A DNA stretch of 64,000 nucleotides from an uncultured Clostridia bacterium (lineage in GTDB: Bacteria > Bacillota > Clostridia > Oscillospirales > Acutalibacteraceae), in contig CANPBX010000002.1 of the NCBI GenBank assembly GCA_947572385.1, positions 40,535 through 104,534 on the forward strand, written 5' to 3'. Within the stretch, counting starts at the first letter, position 1, and every line of letters starts with the position of its first letter. Shown piece by piece: positions 51,543-60,702 of the stretch. A model generated the notes under the pieces. That model was not told where the DNA came from and ran no database searches. It saw only the letters and a list, made by a program, of their open reading frames with translations. The position numbers and the translations under genes were made by a program.

Positions 51543-52040
51543 TCAAAATAGGTTTGTGCCGCCCTGGCGGACAAGGTGGGCGATTACAGCGATCAGGAAT
51601 CCCAGCGCCGCGCCGCAGACTGCCTCACGTATCCGGTGGCCCAGGGACTCATTGAGCTTAGGTATCAGCTCCTGGAGAGCCTTCCTGCCCAAAGGGTCCG
51701 CGTCCTCCTGCTCCAGGTACTCCACTATATGGTTGATGGCCTTGGCGTGGAGCCCCGCCGCCCAGCGCACGCCGGTGGCGTCGTACATGACTATCATTGC
51801 AAGGATAAACGAGAGGGCGAAGATAGGGGAGTTGAAGCCGTACATATAGTATGAGGTCAGCAGCACAGAGCAGGTCAGCGCCGAATGTGAGCTGGGCATA
51901 CCGCCGGCCCCAGCCAGCCGGTGGCGGTCGAACTGCTTATGCTTTATGGCGTCTATCAGGGCTTTGAGAAACTGGGCCGTGGCCCAGGATATCACTGCTA
52001 CGTTTATCAGCGGGTTTGAAACAAGTATAGACAGGTCCAT
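51543..52040 (-). CDS. Divergent PAP2-family membrane protein (YuiD-like)
   Basis: 165 aa, four or five membrane helices. HRLAGAGGMPSSHSALTCSV and YDATGVRWAAGLHAKAIN carry the Ser-His and Arg/His-like residues of PAP2 phosphatase/haloperoxidase-type motifs in a short form. ATG 52040 with AAAGGA upstream. Reaction not established for this subfamily. Confidence 0.9.
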   Translation of the reverse strand: MDLSILVSNPLINVAVISWATAQFLKALIDAIKHKQFDRHRLAGAGGMPSSHSALTCSVLLTSYYMYGFNSPIFALSFILAMIVMYDATGVRWAAGLHAKAINHIVEYLEQEDADPLGRKALQELIPKLNESLGHRIREAVCGAALGFLIAVIAHLVRQGGTNLF

Positions 52041-52171
52041 TGGGGAGATTCCTTTCATATGCGTATGAATATATAATACCCTATTTTACCCCGGGCTGTC
52101 AACACAGGCTTGCGCAGAATCGCGGGATGTGTTAAAATTTGTTTTATGATAACAGAAGGGGAGGGCCATAG

Positions 52172-52828
52172 ATGAACTGTCCAAGAAACTATTCAAAAGA
52201 GCTTGAGAGACTGATAGCAGGGTTAAAAGGCAGGGTCCCCACCCTGCTCCTGCACGCCTGCTGCGCCCCCTGCTCAAGCGCCTCCCTTGAATACCTTAGC
52301 AGGTATTTTTCCATAAGCCTTTTATATTATAACCCAAATATATCTCCTATAGATGAGTATGAGAAGCGGCTGGAGGAGCTTCAGAGGCTTCTAAGGGAAC
52401 TCCCGGCAGAGCACCACATTAGTATTATCCCCTGTGAATACCGGGGCGAAGATTTTGCCAAAATATCAAAGGGACTTGAGGGTGAGCCCGAGGGCGGGGC
52501 CAGATGCATGGCCTGCTATAGGCTGCGCCTTGAAGAAGCCGCGAAGGCCGCTAAAGAGCATGGGCTGGAGTATTTCACCACCACCCTGACTATAAGCCCG
52601 CTGAAAAATGCCGGCGCCATCAACAGGATAGGGGAGGAGCTCTCGGTAAAATACGGCGTGAAGCACCTGCCGTCGGACTTGAAGAAGCGGGAGGGCTATA
52701 AGCGCTCTATAGAGCTCTCGAAGGCATACGGCCTATACCGCCAGGACTACTGCGGCTGTGTATATTCGAAGGCGGAGCGGGACAGGAGAATGGAGGAAAG
52801 GACTGATAAGCTTGCCGGTAAACTATAA
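52172..52828 (+). CDS. queH: Epoxyqueuosine reductase QueH
   Basis: 218 aa. LLLHACCAPCSSASLEYL, LLYYNPNISPIDEYEKR, RCMACYRLRLEEAAK, FTTTLTISPLKN and DYCGCVYSKAER are the iron-sulfur cysteine motifs of the DUF208/QueH family, which reduces epoxyqueuosine to queuosine in tRNA. No other que gene is in the window. Confidence 0.96.
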   Translation: MNCPRNYSKELERLIAGLKGRVPTLLLHACCAPCSSASLEYLSRYFSISLLYYNPNISPIDEYEKRLEELQRLLRELPAEHHISIIPCEYRGEDFAKISKGLEGEPEGGARCMACYRLRLEEAAKAAKEHGLEYFTTTLTISPLKNAGAINRIGEELSVKYGVKHLPSDLKKREGYKRSIELSKAYGLYRQDYCGCVYSKAERDRRMEERTDKLAGKL

Positions 52829-53636
52829 TGGAGCAGTATACCTTGCGGCCGATGCCCACGCGCATATTTACCCGGAGAAGATAGCGGAGAAGGCAACGGC
52901 TTCCGTGGGGGCGTTCTATGATTTAAAGATGGAGAATACTGGCCTGCCGGAGGTGCTGCTCCGGGAGGGCAAGAGGGCCGGGATAGACAGGTTTGCAGTC
53001 TGCTCTGTGGCGACTAAGGTTGAGCAGGTGCGCTCTATCAACGCTTTTATCGGGCGGGCCTGTAAGGAGCACCCGGAGTTTGTGGGCCTTGCCGCCTGGC
53101 ACCAGGATATCGCGGACATAGAGGGCGAGCTGGATGATATTATGGGCCGGGGGCTGAAGGGTATAAAGCTGCACCCGGACTTTCAGGAGTTCCAGATAGA
53201 CGACCCGAAGCTTCTGCCCTTTTACCGCGCCGCCCATAAGCGGGGACTGCCCATACTGTTCCATACCGGGGATATCAGAAAGGACTTCTCCTCACCCAGA
53301 AGGCTTGCAAGGCTCCTGGATAAGCTCCCGGACCTCATCTGCATAGCCGCGCACTTAGGGGGCTATACCGAGTGGGATACGGCAAGGGAGTGTTTGAAAG
53401 GGGAGAATTTGTACGTGGACGCCTCCAGCTCTCTGGGGTTTATCAGCAGGGAGGAGGCCCTAAAGAGCATATACCATTTCGGCACTGATAAGGTGATGTT
53501 CGGAACGGATTTCCCCATGTGGAGGGCCGGGGAGGAGCTAGAGCGCTTTTTCAGCCTTGGGCTCTCAGCGGAGGAAAACAGGGCTGTCCTCTATGGCAAC
53601 TTTGCCCGGCTCTATAGGCTTCAAAGGGATGGATGA
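52812..53636 (+). CDS. TIM-barrel amidohydrolase (Amidohydro_2-like)
   Basis: 274 aa. DAHAHIYPEKI (HxH near the N-terminus), GLKGIKLHPDFQEFQID, PILFHTGD, AAHLGGYTEW and FGTDFPMWRAG give the metal-dependent hydrolase pattern with His, His and Asp ligands. TTG 52812 with AGGAAAGGA upstream; it overlaps queH by 17 bp. Substrate unknown. Confidence 0.88.
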   Translation: MPVNYNGAVYLAADAHAHIYPEKIAEKATASVGAFYDLKMENTGLPEVLLREGKRAGIDRFAVCSVATKVEQVRSINAFIGRACKEHPEFVGLAAWHQDIADIEGELDDIMGRGLKGIKLHPDFQEFQIDDPKLLPFYRAAHKRGLPILFHTGDIRKDFSSPRRLARLLDKLPDLICIAAHLGGYTEWDTARECLKGENLYVDASSSLGFISREEALKSIYHFGTDKVMFGTDFPMWRAGEELERFFSLGLSAEENRAVLYGNFARLYRLQRDG

Positions 53637-54354
53637 GGCCAGGTTTTTAGCGGCCTGCGGGGAGGCTATGGAGGATGATCGCCGGGGGGGTATAGGCACC
53701 CTGGGGGAGAAGACCCTGCACGCCGCCTTAAAACGCTACTTCCAGCCGGAGGAGCGCTTCAGGGAGGTGGTGGTGGGCCGGTATGTTGCGGATATAATGA
53801 GCCCGGAGGGGATAACCGAGATACAGACAGCTGGCTTCGGAAGGCTCCGGGAGAAGCTGGGCTTCTTTCTGGAGAACTACCCGGTGACGGTGGTATACCC
53901 TGTGGCGGGGCTCAAATGGCTCATAAGCATGAGCGGAGAGGGAGAGCTCTCCAAAAGACGGAAAAGCCCCAAGGCCGGGGGGCCCTGGGAGCTTCTTGTA
54001 GAGCTTTACAGCATTAGGGAGCACCTGAAAGATCCTGGGCTCAGCCTATGCGTGCTGGTGATGGAGGTGGAGGAGTACCGCCTGAAGGATGGCAGGGGGC
54101 GAAGGGGGTATACCCGCTTCGAGCGGATGCCCATAAGGCTTATGGACGAGGTATGGGTCCGGGGGCCTGGAGATCACCGCCTTCTGATGCCCCCCGGCCT
54201 GCCGGAGGAGTTCACCGCGAAAGACTTCCGGGCCTGCGGTAGGTTTTCAAATATGCAGGGCTCCCTGGCGCTGAGTGCCGCAAGGGAGCTTGGCGCTGTG
54301 GAGCAGATCGGGAAAAGGGGGAGGGCCTATCTCTATAGGCAGGTCAAAGCTTGA
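53629..54354 (+). CDS. Unknown protein with PD-(D/E)XK-like motif and C-terminal winged-helix-like segment
   Basis: 241 aa; not recognised as a named gene. Around residues 20-80 it reads GTLGEKTLHAALKRYF, VVVGRYVADIMSPEG and ITEIQTAGFGRLREKLGFFL: a conserved Glu, then Asp, then Glu-x-Gln, like the core of a restriction-endonuclease-like fold (Glu-x-Gln in place of Glu-x-Lys). The C-terminus (MQGSLALSAARELGAVEQIG) looks like a helix-turn-helix with a basic wing. The start overlaps the previous gene (ATG 53629); ATG 53593 is an alternative. It overlaps the convergent LysM gene by 11 bp. The nuclease idea is a hypothesis. Confidence 0.6.
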   Translation: MDEARFLAACGEAMEDDRRGGIGTLGEKTLHAALKRYFQPEERFREVVVGRYVADIMSPEGITEIQTAGFGRLREKLGFFLENYPVTVVYPVAGLKWLISMSGEGELSKRRKSPKAGGPWELLVELYSIREHLKDPGLSLCVLVMEVEEYRLKDGRGRRGYTRFERMPIRLMDEVWVRGPGDHRLLMPPGLPEEFTAKDFRACGRFSNMQGSLALSAARELGAVEQIGKRGRAYLYRQVKA

Positions 54355-55621
54355 GGATATTGTACCTTGCCGCCACAAAGGACCAGTTCTGCTGGAAGGG
54401 GTACATAAGGTTCCAGTAGCCGCCGCCAACAAAACTAAGTTCGTCCATCAGGCTGTACTTCTGCTCAATACTGCGCACGTCCTCATACCAGACTATATGC
54501 CGGAGGCCGTCACGGGTATAGTTAAAGTATGGGGACTGGGCCGTCTGGTCAAAGATAATGGCGGAACCCTGGCGGCGGGCTATGTCCACAGCATACTCGT
54601 TTCCAATAGCTGTGGCCCGGGTCACCCCCCGCTGAAAGGGGAGGATCCAGTCGTAGCCGTAGTTTGGGATACCCATCTGGATCTTCTCCGGGTCTATGAC
54701 GGAGGCGCCGTACTCTGCTACCCGGCGCACATGGTTTATGGGCGCTACAGCCATTGGGGGGCCGTAGGTATAGCCCCACTCGTAGGTCATGAGAAGAACG
54801 GAGTCCGCGATATCCCCGATGGCCCTGTAGTCGTGGGACTCATACAGCAGCCCCTTCTGGGCGTCGGAGGATTTGGGGGCCAGGTCCACATGCAGGAAAT
54901 ATCCGGCGCTGTGGAGCTTCCCGGCGGCGTTCTCAAGGAAGCCCAGATAGGCCCCGCTGTCCTCAGGCGGGATAAACTCGAAGTCGATGTCAAGGCCAGT
55001 ATAGCCCTTTTGCTCCATTGCTGCAAGTATGTTTGCGAGCACACGGTCCTGGAGCGCCCGGTCGTTAAATAGCATACTGGCCCGCCGGGGGTTAAAATTG
55101 CCGTCCTCGGTGACTGAGGACAGGAGCATTACCGGAGTGGCGCCGTACTCCCGGGCCATGGCTATAAGCGGCCTGTCGTCGGGAGGTATGAGCCTGCCCT
55201 CGTCGGTGAAGCCGTAGCCGAAGATGGTGAGGTATGTGAGATATGGCAGGGCTTTGCGCAGTACGTCGGGGGCTATATAGTCGTAGGCGTAGCCGTTTAC
55301 TTTGACCCGGCGGCGCTTTCCCGCAGTAAAGTGTATCACGATGGTCTGGCCCACGTGGAGGGTTGGGGAGAGTATGAGCTGGGGGTTATTCTGCAGGAGG
55401 ACATAGACCGTGACCCCATACCTTGCGGCGATAGAGGAGAGGGTGTCCCCCTGGCTGACGGTGTAGGTGACGGCGGGAGTGAGCAGGATTAGCCCCTGGC
55501 CCGGTGGGAGATTCCTGGGGTCGACGATAGAGTTGTCTGTCGTAATGCGCTGGGGAGATACCCCGAAGCGCTGGGAGATACTGTATAGGGTGTCGCCGGG
55601 CTGAACGGTGTATATTACCAT
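54344..55621 (-). CDS. LysM-GH18 spore-cortex-lytic type hydrolase (YaaH/SleL-like)
   Basis: 425 aa with two N-terminal LysM repeats (about 3-46 and 51-95: YTVQPGDTLYSISQRFGVSP and YTVSQGDTLSSIAARYGV) and a GH18 barrel (about 105-425) with the catalytic GLDIDFEFIPPED (DxDxE). SleL/YaaH-type enzymes are N-acetylglucosaminidases that degrade spore cortex peptidoglycan and usually have no signal peptide, as here. Fits a spore-forming host. Confidence 0.92.
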   Translation of the reverse strand: MVIYTVQPGDTLYSISQRFGVSPQRITTDNSIVDPRNLPPGQGLILLTPAVTYTVSQGDTLSSIAARYGVTVYVLLQNNPQLILSPTLHVGQTIVIHFTAGKRRRVKVNGYAYDYIAPDVLRKALPYLTYLTIFGYGFTDEGRLIPPDDRPLIAMAREYGATPVMLLSSVTEDGNFNPRRASMLFNDRALQDRVLANILAAMEQKGYTGLDIDFEFIPPEDSGAYLGFLENAAGKLHSAGYFLHVDLAPKSSDAQKGLLYESHDYRAIGDIADSVLLMTYEWGYTYGPPMAVAPINHVRRVAEYGASVIDPEKIQMGIPNYGYDWILPFQRGVTRATAIGNEYAVDIARRQGSAIIFDQTAQSPYFNYTRDGLRHIVWYEDVRSIEQKYSLMDELSFVGGGYWNLMYPFQQNWSFVAARYNILKL

Positions 55622-55705
55622 TTGACCGCCTCTTTCTCATGGGTATGCTGGGGAATTTATATGCGAAAAAGAGACGGAAAAGAATGCTTTTGGGAGGAAA
55701 ATAAT

Positions 55706-55960
55706 ATGTTTGATATGCAGAAACTGGCCTATTTCACAGAGGGCAACAGGTTTGCCGGAAGCCATACCGAGGAGAAAAGGATAATACGCTATAGGGTGGA
55801 CCCGGACAGGGAAAATGAGAAGCTTCTGGTCTGGTGCTGGCATGAAGATAAGTGCTTTGAGAAGGCAAAGGAAAAGTCAGAGGGGAGCTTCCCTCTGACT
55901 CAGGACGGGTTAAACGCTCTTATTCTTTGGCTCCAGAAAGAATTTGAGGAGCATACATAA
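55706..55960 (+). CDS. Small hypothetical protein
   Basis: 84 aa, not recognised; acidic and charged, contains YFTEGNRFAGSHTEEKRIIR and ends LILWLQKEFEEHT. ATG 55706 has GGGAGG 8 bases upstream, good evidence that it is translated. Its last 51 bp overlap the 3' end of the convergent membrane-protein gene. Function unknown. Confidence 0.65.
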   Translation: MFDMQKLAYFTEGNRFAGSHTEEKRIIRYRVDPDRENEKLLVWCWHEDKCFEKAKEKSEGSFPLTQDGLNALILWLQKEFEEHT

Positions 55961-57214
55961 GGCGCATGCGAAAAAGCATATAACGGCCCAGGATCTGCCC
56001 AGCTCCAAGGGTAGCTTAGGCTGGGTTCCAGGAATGACTGGCGGGTATACTTGGATATATGTCACAAGCAGCGGGAGAAAGGGCATTAAGATGTACCGCC
56101 TGATATTCCCGCCGGAGAGAATGCCCACAGTGGCGGCGAGGCTAAGGTGCAGAATGTACCAGAGTGCCTCTCCCCACAGCGGGTGCCCCCACAGAAATAC
56201 CGGAACATGGGACGCGCCGTAAAGCAGCGGGCCCGCGGCAAGTGTGCCCAGTGCCGCCCATAGCCTGGGCACATAGGTCTCCGGGTTATTCCAGAAGAAG
56301 AGCCATGACAGGAGCATGGCAAGATAGCCCAAAGCTATATATACCAGCATGGTGGTTACTGAATTCCGTACATAGTACTCCATGTTGCTGACGGACCGGA
56401 GGGATAGAATAAGGCTGTCAAAGCAGTTGGACAGGGCGAACAGCACGGCTATGGCCGCCAGGGGCACGGGCCAGAGCTTTCGGGGATGGCTCCCCGCCGC
56501 CGCGCCGGTGAGGATGAATATGAGGGGGTAGCCAACAAGACCGAGGGGCACGGTGAAGAACAGGGGGGCCTCATACTCCATCAAATCCAGCGCGTCTAAG
56601 GGGCAGAGCAGGAGCGCGGCTGCGAGAGTGTAGGCCATTATCACCAGAAAAGTCCCAAGGGGCCGGGAGAGGGTGTCAAGAGTCCGGGCGAGGAGGGGCC
56701 TTAGCTTATATCGGAACACTAAAGCCGTCGTACACGCCGCCCAGAACAGCAGGGCTATCGGAAGCATATTCAGCCTGCTTGACAGGAGATAGCAAAAGAT
56801 GATCCCTATGAGAGCGAGGGAGGAGAGTATGGCGGTCAAATCTATATGGAGCTCACTTTGACCGTGGGCGCGAAGGGATCTGCTTATATAATAAGAGATG
56901 GCGAAGAACACGTAGCCGACAGCGGCATAGGGAAATATCATGGCAAGGCTGAGGGTGCCAATGGACATAAGGATCGCGCAGGCCGCTGGGAGGAAGCAGA
57001 GGAAGTGCCCCCCGGTGCCTGAGACAAGCCCCACACATGCGCTGAGCAGCGGATAGACGATGAAGCAGGCATAGATCATCGCAGCCGGTACGCCGGGATT
57101 ACCGGCTGTACTCCGGCGGCTGGACTCTGTGACAAACAGGGCGGCGCATATGATAACTGTCCCCAGGGATACCAGGGACAGCAGGATAAGCTTGATAAGG
57201 GAGCGCTTAGGCAT
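55910..57214 (-). CDS. Multi-spanning membrane protein of unknown function
   Basis: 434 aa with about 11-12 hydrophobic helices and few polar motifs (examples LIKLILLSLVSLGTVIICAA and PYAAVGYVFFAISYYI). No transporter signature recognised. It begins 2 bases after the stop of the NahK-like kinase gene, so the two are co-transcribed. Overlaps the small convergent gene by 51 bp. Confidence 0.7.
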   Translation of the reverse strand: MPKRSLIKLILLSLVSLGTVIICAALFVTESSRRSTAGNPGVPAAMIYACFIVYPLLSACVGLVSGTGGHFLCFLPAACAILMSIGTLSLAMIFPYAAVGYVFFAISYYISRSLRAHGQSELHIDLTAILSSLALIGIIFCYLLSSRLNMLPIALLFWAACTTALVFRYKLRPLLARTLDTLSRPLGTFLVIMAYTLAAALLLCPLDALDLMEYEAPLFFTVPLGLVGYPLIFILTGAAAGSHPRKLWPVPLAAIAVLFALSNCFDSLILSLRSVSNMEYYVRNSVTTMLVYIALGYLAMLLSWLFFWNNPETYVPRLWAALGTLAAGPLLYGASHVPVFLWGHPLWGEALWYILHLSLAATVGILSGGNIRRYILMPFLPLLVTYIQVYPPVIPGTQPKLPLELGRSWAVICFFACALCMLLKFFLEPKNKSV

Positions 57215-57216
57215 GG

Positions 57217-58305
57217 CTAATTCCTCACGGCCTCCCGGACGATCCGGCCCATCTCTTCCAGCTTCTGCTCCATCTGAAGGGCCAGATGGAACTGGTTGCG
57301 GGCGCGGTCAAGATTATGCTGAGGGCGCTTTATGCGGAAGTACACGTCGCCGTTAAGGTAGTCGGTGAGGAAACGCACGCCTACCTCGAAGGTCATGGCC
57401 CAGGCACCGTCCGGGAGGGTCTCAAGCTCGGTCTCGGTAAGGACGGAGCCTGCGGCAGAGAGGAAGCCCCGGGTGTAGGCCCTATATAGCTCCAGGTCGA
57501 AGTTTACCTTACTGAGGTCGGTCTCGTCTTCAGCGGCGGTAGAGGCGCCTGCGCGTATTGAATCGCCAAAGTCAAAGGCCGTGAGCCCGGGCATGACCGT
57601 ATCCAGGTCTATGACGCAGACGGCCTTTTTTGTGTTGGCGTCAAAAAGTATATTGCTCATCTTGGTGTCGTTATGGGTGACCCGCAGGGGGAGCCTGCCG
57701 TCATTTAAGAGGCCCATCAAGAGCCCTGCGCGCTCCTCGCGGCTGAGGGCAAAGTCGAGCTCAGCCTGGACCTCGGAAAGGCGGCCCTTGGGGTCGGCCC
57801 TCACAGCGTCCTTCAGCTGCTGAAGGCGCGCCGGGGTGTTGTGGAAGTCCTTGATGATCTCATGGAGAGTGCCGGCGGGATAGCCACCAAGCATGGCCTG
57901 GAAGTCTCCGAAGGAGCGGCCCGCCTCAAAGAGCATGTCCGGGCTGTCGGGGGTCTCATAGGTGACGGTGTCTTTGATATGCAAAGTGCAGCGCCAGTAG
58001 TTGCCGGAGTCATCTATATATACCGGCCTGCCGTCCGCGGCGGGGACTATCTGCAGGATATCCCGGCCCGGGTCGCCGCCACGGGCAGTGAGCTTTTCCC
58101 GAAGGAAGCTTGTGACTCCCAGCATATTGTCGATTATGTCACCGGGGCAGGGGAAGACAAAGTGGTTTATCCTCTGTAAAACATATTTTTCGTCCACGAG
58201 ATAGGTGTCGTTGATATGCCCGCCGGAAAGGACCCGCACAGTGGAGTCCTTTGCCCAGCCGTAGGCCAGAAGTACCTGCTCGGTAATCGCTGTGCTATTG
58301 CTCAT
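57217..58305 (-). CDS. Phosphotransferase-fold kinase, NahK-like (N-acetylhexosamine 1-kinase type)
   Basis: 362 aa of the aminoglycoside phosphotransferase/choline kinase fold: LSGGHINDTYLVDEKYVLQR, PLRVTHNDTKMSNILFD (catalytic HND...N) and VCVIDLDTVMPGLTAFDFGD (metal-binding Asp). This block order is that of N-acetylhexosamine 1-kinases used in salvage of mucin-type or human-milk sugars, but other sugar kinases share it. GGAGG precedes the ATG at 58305. Substrate not certain. Confidence 0.85.
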   Translation of the reverse strand: MSNSTAITEQVLLAYGWAKDSTVRVLSGGHINDTYLVDEKYVLQRINHFVFPCPGDIIDNMLGVTSFLREKLTARGGDPGRDILQIVPAADGRPVYIDDSGNYWRCTLHIKDTVTYETPDSPDMLFEAGRSFGDFQAMLGGYPAGTLHEIIKDFHNTPARLQQLKDAVRADPKGRLSEVQAELDFALSREERAGLLMGLLNDGRLPLRVTHNDTKMSNILFDANTKKAVCVIDLDTVMPGLTAFDFGDSIRAGASTAAEDETDLSKVNFDLELYRAYTRGFLSAAGSVLTETELETLPDGAWAMTFEVGVRFLTDYLNGDVYFRIKRPQHNLDRARNQFHLALQMEQKLEEMGRIVREAVRN

Positions 58306-58355
58306 GGTTTTATCCTCCTGGTTTGCTTATATTTTATGACATAAATATAGTTATC

Positions 58356-59657
58356 TTAAAAACGCAAAGCCGCCCTGATTATTACGCCGTCATCTATTTC
58401 AGAGACGGTGAGGCTGCCGCTGTGGGCAAGTGCTATCTCCGCAGAGTTCCCAAGGCCCCGAAGCTCATTTTCTTCAGGCTCCGGGTCGTCAAACAGCCAG
58501 TCCAAAAGCTGCCGGAAGCTTTTGCCCTTTATGGAGAGCTTCTCTTTTTGAGGCAGCTCCCCGGTGAAGACCACCTCCAGACGCAGCAGATCCTCTCCCG
58601 GGATGGCGGTGAAGCGCACGCGGCGGCCATTTTCTCCATGGGAAGCGTCTGTGGCGGCGCGGGTCAGCAGTTCGTCGGCTAAAATACAGAGCTCGCTAGT
58701 CTTTATGGGGGCTTCCATGGAGGAGGCGTTGCACTGGAAGTCTATGTCATTCTGGGCGGCGAAGGCCGCTTTGGTTGCTATCACGGCGTTAAGACAGGGG
58801 TTCTCATGGTAGCGGCCCAGTATAGGGTTTTCAAGGGCGGACTGCTTGTAAGAGGCTATGTACCGGGGTATTTCCTCGGCGCGGCCCTCCCGGAGAAGCT
58901 GGGACACGGTGTCAAGGGCATACTCGCCGTTCTTATGGGCCGAACGGACCTGGCGTACTGCCGCAAGCATATCAAGGTAGTCAGAGGATTCCTGCTGTAG
59001 CATGTTTTCTCTGGCCTCATGCCTTGCCGCTTGGGACTGCCAGCGGCCTGCGTGATATATGCTCCTAAAGCAGAAGATAAGGGCGCAGTATATCAAAACC
59101 GCAAGGAACAGCCTGTCAGTAGGGCTCTCAATGCCGAAGGACATATCGAGCTTGCCCATACATAACAGGTACTGCAGAACGCACAGGGCGGTCATGCCGA
59201 ACAGGAACACCGAGGGCCCTCGCTGGGCAAAGCGCTGCATGGGGCGGTAGAGGCAGAAGATCGTGAGCACATACAGGAGTATTGTGGCAAGCACGGATAT
59301 GACCCCGCCGGGAGCCCCGGCAACACCGAATGGCATGACCCCCAATAATAGGGGGGTAAAGAGCAGTATAAACGAGAGGTTCGCCATGGAGAGCACAGAG
59401 ATAAATACCTTCTGCAGGATATTGTTCGTATGCACAAATACAGAGGCCGCGAGCAGCACCAGGGTGCCCGCTAGGGCCGGACCGTGTATGGATATGTTTG
59501 GCCCCTCAAATTTTCCATTGAGCGCCGATGAGATCACGGCGGCTATGATATACGCTCCCGCCATGACCCCCACTGTGGCAGGCAGCCGGTAGCGGTCCTG
59601 TAGCAGGGCCAGGAACAGGCAGGCCGTGCAGAATAGCAGGATGGGGAAGTACACCAT
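58356..59657 (-). CDS. Membrane protein with degenerate GHKL (histidine-kinase-like) domain
   Basis: 433 aa. Six to seven N-terminal membrane helices (to about 205), then a cytoplasmic part with a helix carrying MLAAVRQVRSAHKNGEYAL, and a GHKL-like domain (about 285-433) with NPCLNAVIATKAAF, ELCILADELLTRAATDAS and ENELRGLGNSAEIALAHSGS. The N-box Asn and the His-box are not clear, so ATP binding and phosphotransfer may be lost. AgrC/LytS-type sensors are the nearest shape. No response regulator gene is adjacent. Confidence 0.7.
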   Translation of the reverse strand: MVYFPILLFCTACLFLALLQDRYRLPATVGVMAGAYIIAAVISSALNGKFEGPNISIHGPALAGTLVLLAASVFVHTNNILQKVFISVLSMANLSFILLFTPLLLGVMPFGVAGAPGGVISVLATILLYVLTIFCLYRPMQRFAQRGPSVFLFGMTALCVLQYLLCMGKLDMSFGIESPTDRLFLAVLIYCALIFCFRSIYHAGRWQSQAARHEARENMLQQESSDYLDMLAAVRQVRSAHKNGEYALDTVSQLLREGRAEEIPRYIASYKQSALENPILGRYHENPCLNAVIATKAAFAAQNDIDFQCNASSMEAPIKTSELCILADELLTRAATDASHGENGRRVRFTAIPGEDLLRLEVVFTGELPQKEKLSIKGKSFRQLLDWLFDDPEPEENELRGLGNSAEIALAHSGSLTVSEIDDGVIIRAALRF

Positions 59658-59679
59658 ACGCGAACACTCCTTAATACAA

Positions 59680-59718
59680 TAAAAATAGGCCGGGGGACAC
59701 CGGCCCCCACGACCTATT
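59680..59718 (-). terminator. Terminator of cysK
   Basis: On the minus strand AATAGG...GGGGG pairs with CCCCC...CCTATT, followed by TTTTATT. It lies between the cysK stop and the next gene. Confidence 0.8.
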
Positions 59719-59758
59719 GTACCATACTTTTACTGCTAATACTAGACCTAATCTTAAA

Positions 59759-60691
59759 TTATTCCTCCCCGTATAGCCCGGTGGAGAGGTACCTGTCCCC
59801 GCCGTCGGGCAGGATGGCAACTATCGTCTTGCCTTTATTTTCAGGACGCCTTGCCTGCTGGGCCGCTGCCCACAATGCCGCGCCTGATGATATGCCCACT
59901 AAAAAGCCCTCTACACGGCCCATGAGCCTGGCGAGCTCGAAGGCGTCCTCATCCTTTACGCGGGTCATCTCATCTATGACGGAGACATCCAGGACCTCCG
60001 GCACGAAGCCCGCGCCGATACCCTGTATGCCGTGGGGACCGGCCTTTCCGCCGCTGAGCACAGGAGAGCTGTCAGGCTCCGCCGCTACTATCTTAATGCC
60101 GGGATCCATCTTCTTGAGATATCTTCCGGCGCCGGTAACAGTCCCGCCGGTGCCGATGCCTGCTACAAATATATCTATGCCGCCCTCGGTGTCCTTCCAG
60201 AGCTCCGGGCCGGTGGTGTCGTAGTGGGCGGCGGGATTTGCGGGGTTTACAAACTGGCCTGGTATGAAGCTGTTGGGAATAGCCTTCTGAAGCTCGCCGG
60301 CCTTTTCGATAGCTCCCGCCATGCCCAAGCTTCCGTCTGTAAGCACCAGCTCGGCCCCGAAAGCCTTCATCAAAAGCCTGCGCTCGGCGCTCATTGTATC
60401 GGGCATGACTATTATTGCCCTATATCCCCTTGCCGCCGCCACAGCGCACAGGCCTATGCCTGTGTTCCCGGAGGTGGGCTCGATTATCACCGAGCCGGGC
60501 TTTACAGCCCCGAGCCTCTCTGCGTCGTCCAGCATGGCCCTTGCCACCCGGTCTTTTACGCTCCCGGCGGGGTTCATTGCCTCGAGCTTGCCTAAAAGTC
60601 TCGCCTCAAGGCCCAATTTTTCCCCAAGCCTTTTAAGCTCCAGCAGGGGGGTATGGCCGATGAGCTGGTCGGCGGATCGGTATATTCTCAT
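59759..60691 (-). CDS. cysK: Cysteine synthase A (O-acetylserine sulfhydrylase)
   Basis: 310 aa. NPAGSVKDRVARAML carries the PLP lysine; EPTSGNTGIGLCAVAAARGY, GTGGTVTGAGRYLKK and GISSGAALWAAAQ are conserved. It makes cysteine from O-acetylserine and sulfide. An AGGGTGAT site precedes the ATG. Monocistronic by its terminator and gaps. Confidence 0.97.
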   Translation of the reverse strand: MRIYRSADQLIGHTPLLELKRLGEKLGLEARLLGKLEAMNPAGSVKDRVARAMLDDAERLGAVKPGSVIIEPTSGNTGIGLCAVAAARGYRAIIVMPDTMSAERRLLMKAFGAELVLTDGSLGMAGAIEKAGELQKAIPNSFIPGQFVNPANPAAHYDTTGPELWKDTEGGIDIFVAGIGTGGTVTGAGRYLKKMDPGIKIVAAEPDSSPVLSGGKAGPHGIQGIGAGFVPEVLDVSVIDEMTRVKDEDAFELARLMGRVEGFLVGISSGAALWAAAQQARRPENKGKTIVAILPDGGDRYLSTGLYGEE

Positions 60692-60702
60692 GGTGTATCA
60701 CC

